A stretch of 64,000 nucleotides of DNA from Sphingobacteriia bacterium. Its GTDB lineage: Bacteria; Bacteroidota; Bacteroidia; Bacteroidales; UBA7960. Numbering within the stretch: position 1 is the first letter of the stretch; each line of letters starts with the position of its first letter. The stretch lies in NCBI GenBank assembly GCA_011390785.1, contig JAABRR010000008.1:89584-153583 (forward strand). The letters run 5' to 3'. Under the pieces are notes generated by a model that was not told where the DNA came from, ran no database searches, and saw nothing but the letters and a program-made list of their open reading frames with translations. This document shows, one piece after another, positions 19,364-29,150 of the stretch. Made by a program: the position numbers and the translations under genes.

Positions 19364-19828
19364 ATGAGCTCAGAACACTTTCGGATTTATAAGATAAACA
19401 TGAATTTTGCAAAGAGTTTCCTGGTTTTTGGAGCTCTGCTTTTTCTTTTCTTCATGGGAATTTTTATCTATTCATTAATAGTTGATCAATCAGTAGCCTG
19501 GCAATATCTTTTGTTCTCTTTTCAAGGTCTTATAGCTATCTTTCAAGCTCTTTTCGCCATTAAAAACAACCGGTATTTTGTTGAATGGGATGAACAGCAG
19601 ATAAGATACTGGCTACCGAAAACTCCTGGAATTGAATCAGTCAGCTTTTCAGATATTCATTCAGTCGTAATTAATAAACTGAGCATTGATATGATGTTGA
19701 AAAACGGCGAAACAAAGATCATGAGCCTAAAATCCTTATTCCTTCCCCAAAAGAGAAAAGTGAAAGAAAGATTTGAGACTTTTCAGAAAGAAGCCATTGA
19801 TAAGGTTAATCAGGAAAAAACATTGTAG
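19364..19828 (+). CDS. Small membrane protein with two TM helices and a PH-like cytoplasmic tail
   Basis: Unrecognised protein of 154 aa. Two adjacent transmembrane segments are visible (about 18-42, FLVFGALLFLFFMGIFIYS; and 47-67, YLLFSFQGLIAIFQALF). A soluble tail follows (about 72-154) with alternating beta-strand pattern and the sequence IRYWLPKTPGIESVSFSDI. This tail resembles the short bacterial PH-like domain attached to paired TM helices in many bacterial membrane proteins. That match is weak and by pattern only. It stands 108 bp before aspS with its own likely transcription unit. No function can be assigned. Confidence 0.7.
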   Translation: MSSEHFRIYKINMNFAKSFLVFGALLFLFFMGIFIYSLIVDQSVAWQYLLFSFQGLIAIFQALFAIKNNRYFVEWDEQQIRYWLPKTPGIESVSFSDIHSVVINKLSIDMMLKNGETKIMSLKSLFLPQKRKVKERFETFQKEAIDKVNQEKTL

Positions 19829-19878
19829 TAACATAGGGGAAATTAATGTTACATCGGGCGGTCTTCATCCGTTAAGCC

Positions 19879-19912
19879 TGTGCCTGAAGCAACGCAAATT
19901 TTACTACCTTTG
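19879..19912 (+). promoter_or_regulatory. Candidate Bacteroidota promoter for aspS
   Basis: A -7 element TACCTTTG at 19905-19912 fits TAnnTTTG exactly. TGTG at 19879-19882 could serve as the -33 element with a 22-bp spacer, slightly off consensus in both sequence and length. Predicted transcription start is about 19919, giving an 18-nt leader before the aspS ATG. Confidence 0.5.
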
Positions 19913-19936
19913 CGCGTCTAAAAAAATCTGTAAAAA

Positions 19937-21694
19937 ATGATGAGATCACACAACTGCGGCGAACTGAGACTAACCGATACCACGAAAATAGTAACCCTTA
20001 GCGGATGGGTACAACGATCACGCGATTTAGGCGGGATGACATTTGTTGACCTGCGCGATCGTTATGGAATTACCCAACTTGCCTTTAACATGGAAACCAA
20101 CAAAGACCTTTGCATGCAAGCCAGGGAATTGGGTCGGGAATTTGTTATTTCTGCTAAAGGTGAAGTAGTTGAACGAAGCAGCAAAAATAAAAAGAATCCC
20201 ACCGGTGAAATTGAGATAGTGGTGCAGGAATTTTCTATTCTCAACGTTTCCAAAACGCCTCCGTTTACCATTGAAGATGATACGGATGGTGGTGATGATC
20301 TCAGAATGAAATATCGTTATCTCGACATTCGGCGCAACCCGGTAAGACAAAACCTTGTGCTACGCCATAAAATGGCCATCGAAATAAGAAATTATCTCAA
20401 CAATATAGAGTTTATTGAAGTAGAAACTCCGGTACTTATCAAATCAACACCAGAGGGGGCACGAGATTTTTTGGTCCCTTCGCGCATGAATGCAGGCCAG
20501 TTTTACGCCCTGCCGCAGTCGCCCCAAACTTTTAAGCAACTGCTTATGGTTGCGGGTATGGATCGCTACTTCCAGATCGTTAAATGTTTCAGGGATGAAG
20601 ACCTGCGTGCCGACCGTCAACCCGAATTTACCCAGATTGACTGTGAAATGTCCTTTGTTACCCGTGATGATATTTTGGAAACCTTTGAAGGATTGGCCAA
20701 ACATCTCTTTAAGGTTATGAAGGGAATCGAAAGCATAACCTTTGATCGGATGAGCTATGCTGATGCCATGAAGTATTATGGTTCTGACAAGCCCGATACA
20801 CGATTTGAGATGCGTTTCACCGAATTAAACGAACAAGCTCAAAACAAAGGCTTTAAAGTTTTTGACGATGCCGAACTGGTTGCCGGAATCAATGCAACAG
20901 GATGTGCTGAATACACACGGAAGCAGCTTGATGAACTTACAGAATGGGTTAAAAGACCACAGATAGGAGCCAAAGGACTGGTTTATGTAAAATATAATGC
21001 TGATGGCAGCTTCAAGTCAAGTGTTGATAAATTCTTCAACCAGGAACAATTGAAAGACTGGGCTATAGCCATGAACGCCCAACCGGGAGACCTTCTGCTA
21101 ATCATTTCAGGAAATACTGATCCAACAAGAAAAGCCCTGGGTGAGTTAAGGCTGGAAATGGGCAAAAGGTTGGGCTTAAGAAAACCCGATCAGTTTTCAT
21201 GCCTTTGGGTGGTTGATTTCCCGTTATTGGAATGGGATGAAGAAGCCCAGCGGTATTTTGCCATGCATCACCCGTTTACCTCTCCCCTGCCCGATGATAT
21301 AGAAATGTTAAGCACCGATCCCGGAAAGGTTCGTGCCAATGCCTACGATTTGGTTATCAATGGAGTAGAAATAGGAGGTGGTTCAATCCGGATATTCGAC
21401 AAAGATCTCCAGGCAAAAATGTTTGAAGTACTTGGATTTTCTGCCGAAGAAGCCAAAGCACAATTCGGATTTCTCATGGATGCCTTCCAGTATGGTGCGC
21501 CGCCGCATGGTGGTGTTGCCTTTGGTTTTGACCGCTGGTGCTCACTGTTTGGCGGATCAGAATCCATTCGCGATTATATTGCTTTTCCAAAAAATAATTC
21601 AGGCCGCGATGTAATGATCGACAGCCCTTCACCCGTTGATATTAAACAACTTGACGAACTGGGGCTAAAACTAAACCCTGCTACAAAATCCTGA
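19937..21694 (+). CDS. aspS: Aspartyl-tRNA synthetase
   Basis: Class II aminoacyl-tRNA synthetase of 585 aa that charges tRNA-Asp. An N-terminal OB-fold anticodon-binding domain (about 1-105, [20 protein letters not shown]) precedes the catalytic domain. Class II motifs are visible: [20 protein letters not shown] (motif 1 region), [18 protein letters not shown] (motif 2) and GVAFGFDRW (motif 3). The bacterial-type GAD insertion lies about 290-420. Length and order match the bacterial discriminating or non-discriminating AspRS, which cannot be told apart here. Start ATG at 19937 is followed by [11 protein letters not shown], typical of the family. Confidence 0.97.
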   Translation: MMRSHNCGELRLTDTTKIVTLSGWVQRSRDLGGMTFVDLRDRYGITQLAFNMETNKDLCMQARELGREFVISAKGEVVERSSKNKKNPTGEIEIVVQEFSILNVSKTPPFTIEDDTDGGDDLRMKYRYLDIRRNPVRQNLVLRHKMAIEIRNYLNNIEFIEVETPVLIKSTPEGARDFLVPSRMNAGQFYALPQSPQTFKQLLMVAGMDRYFQIVKCFRDEDLRADRQPEFTQIDCEMSFVTRDDILETFEGLAKHLFKVMKGIESITFDRMSYADAMKYYGSDKPDTRFEMRFTELNEQAQNKGFKVFDDAELVAGINATGCAEYTRKQLDELTEWVKRPQIGAKGLVYVKYNADGSFKSSVDKFFNQEQLKDWAIAMNAQPGDLLLIISGNTDPTRKALGELRLEMGKRLGLRKPDQFSCLWVVDFPLLEWDEEAQRYFAMHHPFTSPLPDDIEMLSTDPGKVRANAYDLVINGVEIGGGSIRIFDKDLQAKMFEVLGFSAEEAKAQFGFLMDAFQYGAPPHGGVAFGFDRWCSLFGGSESIRDYIAFPKNNSGRDVMIDSPSPVDIKQLDELGLKLNPATKS

Positions 21695-21745
21695 TTATTC
21701 ATTTTACCAATTATCTGATTTCTAATCCCTAATTCCCCAACACAA

Positions 21746-23686
21746 GTGTTTTCCATCAATAACCTTTCAGTACAATTCAACGGAGATTACTTATTTGAAG
21801 ATGTGTCATTCATCATTAATAGGCGTGACCGTGTTGGACTGGTTGGGAAAAATGGTGCCGGAAAAACCACCATGATGCGCATCATTACCAAACAGATGGA
21901 GCCTGAAGCAGGCCAGGTGGTTATGCCGTCATCAGGCACAGTAGGTTATTTGCCACAGGAAATGAAACTCAGAAGTACCAAAACAGTTCTGGATGAAACT
22001 TTTCTTGCTTTTACAGAAGCCAATGATCTGGAAAAAAGAATTGATAAATACACAAACGAGCTTATCGAAAGAACTGATTATGAATCAGATTCGTATCATA
22101 AACTGGCAGAAAAATTAGCCGACGCCAACGAACGCTTTGCGCTTATTGGCGGTGGCACACAACAGGCACGGGCAGAAAAAGTACTGTTGGGTTTGGGATT
22201 TGAACACCAGGATTTCAAACGATCCATGTCCGAATTCAGTGGTGGATGGCAAATGCGCGTCGAATTGGCAAAAATTCTTTTACAAAACCCTGATCTTCTG
22301 CTTCTCGATGAGCCAACTAACCATCTTGATATAGAATCCATACAATGGCTCGAAGGCTTTCTACAGGATTATTCAGGGGCAGTAGTTCTGATATCGCACG
22401 ACCGGGCTTTTCTTGATAACATTACCAAACGAACCATAGAAATTTCGAAGGGAAAAATATACGATTACAAAGCCAATTATTCCACATACGAAATACTCCG
22501 CGAGGAACGTCTTGAACAGGAGCTTGCCCAGTTCAGCAACCAGCAAAAGGAGATTGCCCAGATAGAAAGGTTTATAACCCGCTTCAGGGCTAAAGCCACC
22601 AAGGCCAAGCAGGTACAATCAAGGGTAAAATTATTGGAGAAGATGGATAAAATAGAAGTGGATGAGATGGACAACTCAGCCATTCACTTTAGATTTAATC
22701 TTGCTCCACCATCAGGAAAAGTTGTGCTCGAAGCCAATCAAATTGGCAAAAAATATGGTGTAAAAACAGTGCTTGAAAACCTTGAATTTTCAATAGCCCG
22801 CGGTGAAAAAGTTGCGTTTGTAGGTAGAAACGGCGAAGGGAAAACCACCCTTTCACGCATCATCATTGGAGATCTGGATCACACAGGCACCTATAAGCTT
22901 GGGCATAATGTTGTGATAGGATACTATGCTCAGAATCAAACAGAGCTACTTGACGGAGAGAAAACTGTATTTGAAACCCTTGACGATGCTGCCGTTGGTG
23001 ACATCAGACCCAGAATAAGGGGTATTCTCGGCGGATTTCTTTTTCAGGGTGACGATGTGGATAAAAAAGTGAAGGTGCTCTCCGGGGGCGAAAAATCGAG
23101 ATTGGCCATTGCCAAACTGCTCCTATCGCCTGTAAATCTGCTGGTTCTCGATGAACCTACCAACCACCTTGATATGCGCTCAAAAGACATTCTCAAGAGT
23201 GCTTTGCTGCAATTTCAGGGTACCATCATTCTCGTAAGCCACGACCGGGATTTCCTACAGGGATTAAGCACCAGGGTATTTGAGTTTAAAAACCGAAAAA
23301 TCAAAGAGTTTATTGGCGACATCTACGATTTTATTGAAAGCCGCAACATACAGGCTCTATCTGATCTGGAAATGGCGAAAAAAGTATCATCAACACAACA
23401 ATCATCATCCGATTCAGACAATAAAGTGAATTGGGAACGAAAAAAAGAATTGGAACGTGAGCAACGCAAGCTTCAAACCCAGATAAATAAATGTGAAACC
23501 CGCATATCAGAAATTGAAAACCAGATTAAAAGAGCGGAAGAAATAATATCGAATCCGTCTCAATCACCCGCTGAATTTAATAATGATAATTTTTACAAAA
23601 ATTATAATGATTTAAAGGCAGAGCTCAAAACCCGAGAAAAAGAGTGGGAAGAGATGCACATGAAAATGGAAGAAATGGAAGGATAA
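21746..23686 (+). CDS. ABC-F family ATPase (Uup/YbiT-like)
   Basis: Soluble protein of 646 aa with two ATP-binding cassettes and no membrane domain, the ABC-F layout of ribosome-associated translation factors. Cassette 1 has GKNGAGKTTMMRI (Walker A), SEFSGGWQMR (signature) and LLDEPTNHLD (Walker B). Cassette 2 has GRNGEGKTTLSRI, LSGGEKSRLAIAKLL and LVLDEPTNHLD. Between them is the charged P-site tRNA interaction linker (about 250-310). A C-terminal coiled coil (about 555-646) resembles the Uup-type extension. The start codon is GTG at 21746; it directly precedes the conserved SINNLSVQFNG, so it is accepted. It is 51 bp after aspS. Confidence 0.93.
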   Translation: MFSINNLSVQFNGDYLFEDVSFIINRRDRVGLVGKNGAGKTTMMRIITKQMEPEAGQVVMPSSGTVGYLPQEMKLRSTKTVLDETFLAFTEANDLEKRIDKYTNELIERTDYESDSYHKLAEKLADANERFALIGGGTQQARAEKVLLGLGFEHQDFKRSMSEFSGGWQMRVELAKILLQNPDLLLLDEPTNHLDIESIQWLEGFLQDYSGAVVLISHDRAFLDNITKRTIEISKGKIYDYKANYSTYEILREERLEQELAQFSNQQKEIAQIERFITRFRAKATKAKQVQSRVKLLEKMDKIEVDEMDNSAIHFRFNLAPPSGKVVLEANQIGKKYGVKTVLENLEFSIARGEKVAFVGRNGEGKTTLSRIIIGDLDHTGTYKLGHNVVIGYYAQNQTELLDGEKTVFETLDDAAVGDIRPRIRGILGGFLFQGDDVDKKVKVLSGGEKSRLAIAKLLLSPVNLLVLDEPTNHLDMRSKDILKSALLQFQGTIILVSHDRDFLQGLSTRVFEFKNRKIKEFIGDIYDFIESRNIQALSDLEMAKKVSSTQQSSSDSDNKVNWERKKELEREQRKLQTQINKCETRISEIENQIKRAEEIISNPSQSPAEFNNDNFYKNYNDLKAELKTREKEWEEMHMKMEEMEG

Positions 23687-23704
23687 AACCAGCCAGAATC
23701 ACTT

Positions 23705-24526
23705 TTAAATGAATGTCTGGCTATCATTTATCACACATATCTTTTGTGCGCAGTACCTGAAAAGATGATATCCGGCTCCACCTTCCGATACAGTTGAGAA
23801 TAACATTTCAGGGTGGGTAATTCGTGTAGCCCCAATTATATCTACATTATGATTAAACAACACTTCGGGTAAAATATTTGCCGAAGGCCCGGTTACGATT
23901 ACCTGCGTTCCCGCAGTAATACTGTTCAACAGCCCATCAAGCGTATTATTTACCAGCGTAATTCCTGTAATAATTACAATTTCTGCATCAGGTATTATCT
24001 TCTTATAATCATTGGCAGGCACATAAAAATGACTGAACTCATGGGGTAAAGAATCGGGGTTCATCTCCAAAACCTGCAACCTGTTCTCCGTAGCGGCAAT
24101 CTTTCTTATGTACGATTGAAAAGCACCCACCATAACGATGCTATTGGTTTTGGTCAGGTCGAGCAGATCAACAGGGTCTTTGTCCTCAAATACTTTGTAG
24201 CCTGATGACGGAAGCAAGTTGGAAGAGATAGCATTGAGTGTGGCTATTTTTAATGTACCCACGATATTGGATTGCTTTTCAGTTTCCAACAGTTGCATCA
24301 CCTTTTTCCCTTTAATCTGGTTAGGGGTAAATTCACCATAATCTCTCTGGCTTTTTTGTACATCATGCTCTAAACCCCCCGAAAGGGTTCCTGCCATCCC
24401 ATAACTACCATCAGATAATTTTACGGCAGACATGTTTAACCCAATCCGCACATCGGCAATGGTAAGGTCTTTTATCAGATTGTAATGATTCAAGGTAAGG
24501 ATCCGGCAGGTTTCTTCAATAATCAT
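23705..24526 (-). CDS. DUF4213/DUF364-type putative heavy-metal chelation protein
   Basis: Cytoplasmic protein of 273 aa. The N-terminal part (about 1-90, DLTIADVRIGLNMSAVKL and GMAGTLSGG) matches the DUF4213 half. The C-terminal Rossmann-like part (about 110-270) has VIVTGPSANILPEVLFNH, GATRITHPEMLF and the glycine-rich GGAGYHLFRYCAQKI, as in DUF364. The family is annotated as putative heavy-metal chelation by structure; no reaction is established. It follows the TonB-dependent receptor gene by 81 bp on the same strand, suggesting joint action in uptake or handling of a metal complex. This is assigned from recalled family features, not a search. Confidence 0.75.
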   Translation of the reverse strand: MIIEETCRILTLNHYNLIKDLTIADVRIGLNMSAVKLSDGSYGMAGTLSGGLEHDVQKSQRDYGEFTPNQIKGKKVMQLLETEKQSNIVGTLKIATLNAISSNLLPSSGYKVFEDKDPVDLLDLTKTNSIVMVGAFQSYIRKIAATENRLQVLEMNPDSLPHEFSHFYVPANDYKKIIPDAEIVIITGITLVNNTLDGLLNSITAGTQVIVTGPSANILPEVLFNHNVDIIGATRITHPEMLFSTVSEGGAGYHLFRYCAQKICVINDSQTFI

Positions 24527-24607
24527 AGGACAGGATAATTTAAGGATGGCACTGACTTCTATTAGATTGCAATAGTATTATTTTTTTTCGAATAAGAATA
24601 CAGATTT

Positions 24608-26650
24608 TCAAAACTCTCCAATCACACCAAACCGCAACCATCTGCCCGGCTGGGGCACATTGGCAATGCTAACATACTGCGTATTAAACAGGTTGGATGC
24701 TTCTGCGAATAGTTGTACTTTGCCAATTTGCCAGAATAGCCTGGCATCCACCATCCAGAAGGGTTGAAAACTCTGAATATCCTGAAAAATGCCATCTTTA
24801 TAAAGCATATACCCCCCTGCCCGCTCCTGCCAGGACACACGATAAGAAGCTCCGATAGCTGATGTAAAACTATGGGTTAATCCAATATCCAACTTATGTC
24901 GAAGGTGATCCAGTGCATAATTGGATACAAAGCCACTGCTTGATTTTCCAGAATCTATGTAACTATAATGCAATGACAAAGCAGGTTTAATAATAGCAGT
25001 GGGTTTGACTAATGGGACAACCACACCAGTTTCCAGTCCACTGATGTTAACCCGGGTAAGATTCAGGCTCTGCCAATGTTCATCGCCGGGTTCTTTTATC
25101 CAATCAATCATATTGGTTCCCCACCTGCGAAAGATGGCAAAATCCATATCAATGCCTTTCCATTGGTTTTTCAATCCGGTTTCAAATGATACGGCTTCTT
25201 CGGGTTTAAGCAAAGGATTCCCAATATTACCCGGGCCACTGTAAAAAAGATCAGTAAAAGTGGGTAATCGAAGTGTACGACTTATGCTGGAAAACCATCT
25301 TAGATTTTCTGTAAATTGCCATCCTAAATCAAGACCAGGGAAAAAACTTACTCCATTTTCCAGATCGGTGCTTAAATAGGTAAGTAATCCGGCAGATGTT
25401 GAGAATTTCCCGACATAAACGGTATGCTCCGCCATAAAACTAAGCCCTGAACGTTGATAAGAGTGGGTAAAAAAAACATCATTATACCCCCTTACAGGTA
25501 TTGCTTCGCTCATTTCATTTCCCAGCACATTGCTAAAAATATGCTCCAAACGATAATCAAGCCCCAGAGATGTTACACCCAATTGGCCAGCATTCGTCCA
25601 ATTTACTGTTGCTCCCGCAACATTTGTCTGATGGTAATTATGTGAAGTGTACCAATCTGGGGCATTGTTGCGAAACAGCTCAAAACGGTCATGATGCCGA
25701 CGCCAATAAACTGATGATGATAAATTCAGGTTGCCTCCTGAAACCCATTTCAACGAACCAAAACCCGTTCGTGTTTCTTCATACTGATTTGGGAATCGCG
25801 GCGTATAAAAGCTGTTAGCCCCGAAACCCTTCTGGTTGAAACCTATTTGAGTATGCCACTCAGAATGGGCAAAAGTTGTTCTGGCATGGTAAAAAATATT
25901 CCCACTTTTAAAGTCGGTATTTTCTGTAAATCCATCGCTGGTAAGTCCGCTGGCAGAGACAAAGTGTTTAAATGCGCCTGTTTCAAAACCTGTTGCCAAA
26001 CCAGCATGGCCCAGGGAATATTGTCCTGCTGATAAAGAGGCCCTGAAAGTTTTGTCGCCGGGTGCCCGGGTAATGATGTTTATGGCGCCATTAAAAGCAT
26101 TCGGGCCAAAAATTCGGGCTCCGGCTCCCTGCAAAATTTCAATACGTTCAATGCTTTGAAGATCAATCGGCAGATTAAGATTATGGTGCCCGGTTTGGGG
26201 ATCTGTGATATTGATCCCGTTGAGAAGAATGAGTGTCTGATCAAATGTACCACCCCTGATGCTTACATCGGCCTGCATTCCGAAAGTACCGCGCTTCCTT
26301 ATATCAATACCACGCGTACTCTCCAGAAGACCGGCTATATCCTGTACCGGGGATTGCTCAATTTCTGTACGCGTAATAACCTGAACAACCCGCATAAGCT
26401 GGGATTGCAATGCCGGACCAAGTTGTGCACTTACTACTACCTCATCAAGCTCCTGCTCTTTGATAGTATCCTGGTTTGAAAAAACTTCGCGGCTTTCCTG
26501 CGTATGGCCAGGTAAAACCAGGATGGAACATGCTACAGACAACACTCCAATACGGATAACTTTGCCTAAACTGTTATATACCGCATAAGATTTACGGCTC
26601 CAGTGGCGAAAGTTAACAACCATTTTTTGAGTTTGTGAATAGTTTTCCAT
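24608..26650 (-). CDS. TonB-dependent receptor, BtuB-like, probable metal-chelate importer
   Basis: Outer-membrane receptor of 680 aa. It has an unusually long N-terminal extension before the hydrophobic signal core (WSRKSYAVYNSLGKVIRIG, then VLSVACSILVLPG, about 30-50), a form I recall in a subset of Bacteroidota receptors. The TonB box and plug follow: ELDEVVVSAQLGPAL (about 66-81) and FDQTLILLNGINITDPQTGH (about 133-153). The barrel ends RWLRFGVIGEF. No carboxypeptidase-like domain and no SusD partner are present. The receptor precedes a DUF364-type chelation gene, so a metal complex or cobalamin-like ligand is plausible. No cobalamin riboswitch is visible upstream, so the ligand is left open. 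Confidence 0.87.
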   Translation of the reverse strand: MENYSQTQKMVVNFRHWSRKSYAVYNSLGKVIRIGVLSVACSILVLPGHTQESREVFSNQDTIKEQELDEVVVSAQLGPALQSQLMRVVQVITRTEIEQSPVQDIAGLLESTRGIDIRKRGTFGMQADVSIRGGTFDQTLILLNGINITDPQTGHHNLNLPIDLQSIERIEILQGAGARIFGPNAFNGAINIITRAPGDKTFRASLSAGQYSLGHAGLATGFETGAFKHFVSASGLTSDGFTENTDFKSGNIFYHARTTFAHSEWHTQIGFNQKGFGANSFYTPRFPNQYEETRTGFGSLKWVSGGNLNLSSSVYWRRHHDRFELFRNNAPDWYTSHNYHQTNVAGATVNWTNAGQLGVTSLGLDYRLEHIFSNVLGNEMSEAIPVRGYNDVFFTHSYQRSGLSFMAEHTVYVGKFSTSAGLLTYLSTDLENGVSFFPGLDLGWQFTENLRWFSSISRTLRLPTFTDLFYSGPGNIGNPLLKPEEAVSFETGLKNQWKGIDMDFAIFRRWGTNMIDWIKEPGDEHWQSLNLTRVNISGLETGVVVPLVKPTAIIKPALSLHYSYIDSGKSSSGFVSNYALDHLRHKLDIGLTHSFTSAIGASYRVSWQERAGGYMLYKDGIFQDIQSFQPFWMVDARLFWQIGKVQLFAEASNLFNTQYVSIANVPQPGRWLRFGVIGEF

Positions 26651-26675
26651 CTTTTCAATTGTTTAATTTGAGGCG

Positions 26676-26707
26676 CAAAGATATATCTTTCAGAAAATCT
26701 TTCAGAA
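26676..26707 (-). promoter_or_regulatory. Candidate promoter of the BtuB-like receptor with an overlapping tandem repeat
   Basis: On the minus strand a -7 element TATCTTTG (26683-26676) lies 19 bp from TCTG (26706-26703), giving a near-consensus Bacteroidota promoter with a leader of about 19 nt. The spacer and -33 box are covered by two direct copies of ATCTTTCAGAA (plus-strand 26685-26695 and 26697-26707). They are 12 bp apart, about one helical turn, and could be an operator. Confidence 0.5.
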
Positions 26708-26824
26708 TAATAACCAATAAAAATTGATATATTCAACAATGAGTGGAATAGCTTGTTATTAATTCGTTTAGATGATCTGCAATTCATCAAATAAAAATTT
26801 GTTGCTAAAAATAATTTTTCTCAT

Positions 26825-28264
26825 ATGATACTAGTTTACAATCAAATAAAGATAAAACCTTTTATCTTTTTAATTCTCTTCATTACCTTCCCCGTTTTCT
26901 TGTTCTCTCAGCAGCTTCAATCCGTAACTCATATTGAAGATGTAGGCAGCCAACAATTGTCTGAAGAACTTGGATTGGATGTAAACAATGGAGTAAAGTT
27001 TTACAAAATAACTTACAATACAATTGGTTCGGATGGATCGCCTGATATTGCATCAGGATTGATCGTTTTGCCCGATAATACATCGGAAGATCGATCATTG
27101 GTAATTTATCATCACGGCACCAGTCCGGCCAAAGATATGGTGCCATCATCTTTGAACCTTGATTATGAAGCCTATGCCTATTTGGGAGGTACAGGTTATG
27201 TGGTTATTGCACCTGATTATTTGGGAATGGGCGATTCGCGCGGATTTCATCCTTACGTTCATCGCGAAACACAGGCATCTGCTTCCGTTGATTTATTAAA
27301 GGCTTTTCATGAATGGGCCAACCAGGAAAACATCTCTTTAAATGGCAATCTGTTTCTCACAGGATATTCTCAGGGTGGGCATGCCTCCATGTCAACCCAC
27401 CAATTATTGGAAGAACAGTACCAGGAAGAATACCCTGTAACTGCTGCAGCACATTTGTCGGGGCCCTATAGCCTCTCGGAAGTAATGAAAGAGATTATAG
27501 TTGGTGAGCAAGATTATCCATTCCCGGGCTTTATTCCATATACTATTTTAGGGTTTCAGGAAGTATACGGAGATGTTTATGATAATCTTTCAGACATATT
27601 CAGGGAAATTTTTGTACCTCATATCGAATCATTCTATAATGGAAGTTTCAACCTGACTCAATTATCCATAATCATGTCTTTACTTCTTTTGCAGGAATAT
27701 GGTAATTCTTACCCGGTAAATATCTTAAACCCTTCTGTAGTAGAAGATTTAAAGAATAATCCGGATTATCGTATCAATCAGTTATTGGCAGAAAACGATA
27801 CTTACAACTGGGTGCCCCAGGCACCAACCCGGTTATTTTACTGTCAGGCCGACGATCTGGTACCTTTTGAGAACTCATTAGTTGCCAATGAAAATTTTCA
27901 GACTAATGGCGCCAGTAATCTGCAAATAATTGATGTGAACCCTGCTTTAGCCCATGGTGATTGCGCAGAACCTGCAATTCTGGCTACAGTTGAGTTTTTC
28001 AATGGTTTTCTTCCTACACAATTACAAATTGTTTCAGATATTTCGAATATTAGGTTATTTCCAAATCCTACCCAAGGTATTATAACCATTGATGGATTTG
28101 TTGCTAATAATCATAATGTGAGAATATTTGACCTGTCAGGAAGATTGATTATACCTGAAATCTCACGAAATACTATAAATCTTTCTCAAATGGATAATGG
28201 AGTTTACTTTATTAGAATTGAAAGTGAACGAGAACCCCTAACCCAAAAAATAATTAAATACTAA
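26825..28264 (+). CDS. Secreted alpha/beta hydrolase (lipase-like) with T9SS sorting domain
   Basis: Extracellular serine hydrolase of 479 aa, similar in layout to secretory lipase-type alpha/beta hydrolases. The signal peptide ends near FLFSQ (residue 29). The oxyanion region HHGTSPAKDM lies near 98. The nucleophile elbow GYSQGG gives Ser182. Candidate acid and base are Asp343 or Asp344 (QADDLVPF) and His377 (LAHGDCAEPA). The C-terminal type IX sorting domain begins at about 408 (LFPNPTQGIITIDG) and ends PLTQKIIKY. Substrate (lipid or other ester) is unproven. It is transcribed divergently from the BtuB-like receptor. Confidence 0.87.
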   Translation: MILVYNQIKIKPFIFLILFITFPVFLFSQQLQSVTHIEDVGSQQLSEELGLDVNNGVKFYKITYNTIGSDGSPDIASGLIVLPDNTSEDRSLVIYHHGTSPAKDMVPSSLNLDYEAYAYLGGTGYVVIAPDYLGMGDSRGFHPYVHRETQASASVDLLKAFHEWANQENISLNGNLFLTGYSQGGHASMSTHQLLEEQYQEEYPVTAAAHLSGPYSLSEVMKEIIVGEQDYPFPGFIPYTILGFQEVYGDVYDNLSDIFREIFVPHIESFYNGSFNLTQLSIIMSLLLLQEYGNSYPVNILNPSVVEDLKNNPDYRINQLLAENDTYNWVPQAPTRLFYCQADDLVPFENSLVANENFQTNGASNLQIIDVNPALAHGDCAEPAILATVEFFNGFLPTQLQIVSDISNIRLFPNPTQGIITIDGFVANNHNVRIFDLSGRLIIPEISRNTINLSQMDNGVYFIRIESEREPLTQKIIKY

Positions 28265-28377
28265 TGTGGGTTAAGAATTGAATAATCATCAATGAAATTA
28301 TCCAAGGAAAATTAATGAAAAACAGGCAGGTAAAGAAAGAAATAAGAAAGAACAGAAAAAGCGAAAGATATTTTTTT

Positions 28378-29025
28378 TTAAATCTTAACTATTTTATGTT
28401 TGATGGCATAAACGACTAATTCAGCAGTACTGTTAATTTTGAGCTTTTTCATTATATTCGATTTATGAGCTTCAACGGTTCTTACACTTATATGAAGACT
28501 ATCAGCTAGTTGTTGGTTTGTCAACCCTTTTGTTATAGCTTGTAAAATTTCTGTTTCCCTATCAGTAAGTTTACTATTGTGTCCATCCTTTTTTGTTTTA
28601 CTCTTCAGGAAATTCTCAATAAGTATTTCAGAAACAAAACCCTTACTGTAATGCTCACCTTTCATAACGGTATGGATTGCCTCAATAAGCTGCCCGGGTT
28701 TAAAATTTTTGGGAACATATGCCATGGCGCCGGCTTCGAAACCGGTAACAATCATATCTTCACTTACAGATGATGAGTGTAAAATAATTCGGGCAGCTGG
28801 TTGCTCAGAAAGAATTTTTTTTGTTAGATCAATTCCATCTATACCCGGAAGAATAACGTCAAGAATAATAACATCAGGCTTTAATTCTTTAATTTTTTGA
28901 TATGCTTCTTCACCATCACTGGCAACTCCTACCAGTTTTATATCAGGGATTTTGGAAAATATTTGTCTTGCAGCTAAAACAATAAGGTCATGATCATCAA
29001 CTACAACTACCTTGATTTTATCCAT
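28378..29025 (-). CDS. NarL/FixJ-type response regulator
   Basis: Two-component DNA-binding regulator of 215 aa. The receiver domain (about 4-118) has the acidic pair Asp10-Asp11, phosphoacceptor Asp56 in VIILDVILPG, and Lys106. The LuxR-type helix-turn-helix (about 148-210) shows LTDRETEILQAITKGLTNQQ and the recognition helix region SVRTVEAHKSNIMKKL. No histidine kinase gene is adjacent, so the partner must be elsewhere. It lies 125 bp downstream of the next gene on its other side (29151) and probably has its own promoter. Confidence 0.95.
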   Translation of the reverse strand: MDKIKVVVVDDHDLIVLAARQIFSKIPDIKLVGVASDGEEAYQKIKELKPDVIILDVILPGIDGIDLTKKILSEQPAARIILHSSSVSEDMIVTGFEAGAMAYVPKNFKPGQLIEAIHTVMKGEHYSKGFVSEILIENFLKSKTKKDGHNSKLTDRETEILQAITKGLTNQQLADSLHISVRTVEAHKSNIMKKLKINSTAELVVYAIKHKIVKI

Positions 29026-29073
29026 TCTATCGAAAACTTGATTGAATTATTCTGAAAAAACATTGTAATAAGA

Positions 29074-29106
29074 CAAATGTACTAAAAAATATAATTAATA
29101 GTGAAA
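29074..29106 (-). promoter_or_regulatory. Candidate promoter of the response regulator gene
   Basis: Minus-strand TACATTTG (29081-29074) matches the -7 consensus. TTTC (29106-29103), one base off TTTG, lies 21 bp upstream. The predicted leader is about 40 nt. Moderate support only. Confidence 0.4.
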
Positions 29107-29150
29107 AAACGCATTTGGAAAATAAAAAACTTGCTACTCATAACAAAAAA

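Noticed and set aside
23691..23722. Terminator between the ABC-F gene and the DUF364 gene
   Set aside because: AGCCAGA/TCTGGCT pairs across an 18-nt loop with no T tract and overlaps the stop codon of the minus-strand gene.
26651..26824. Cobalamin riboswitch upstream of the BtuB-like receptor
   Set aside because: The region is only 174 bp, lacks the conserved B12-box, and is explained by a promoter with a 19-nt leader.
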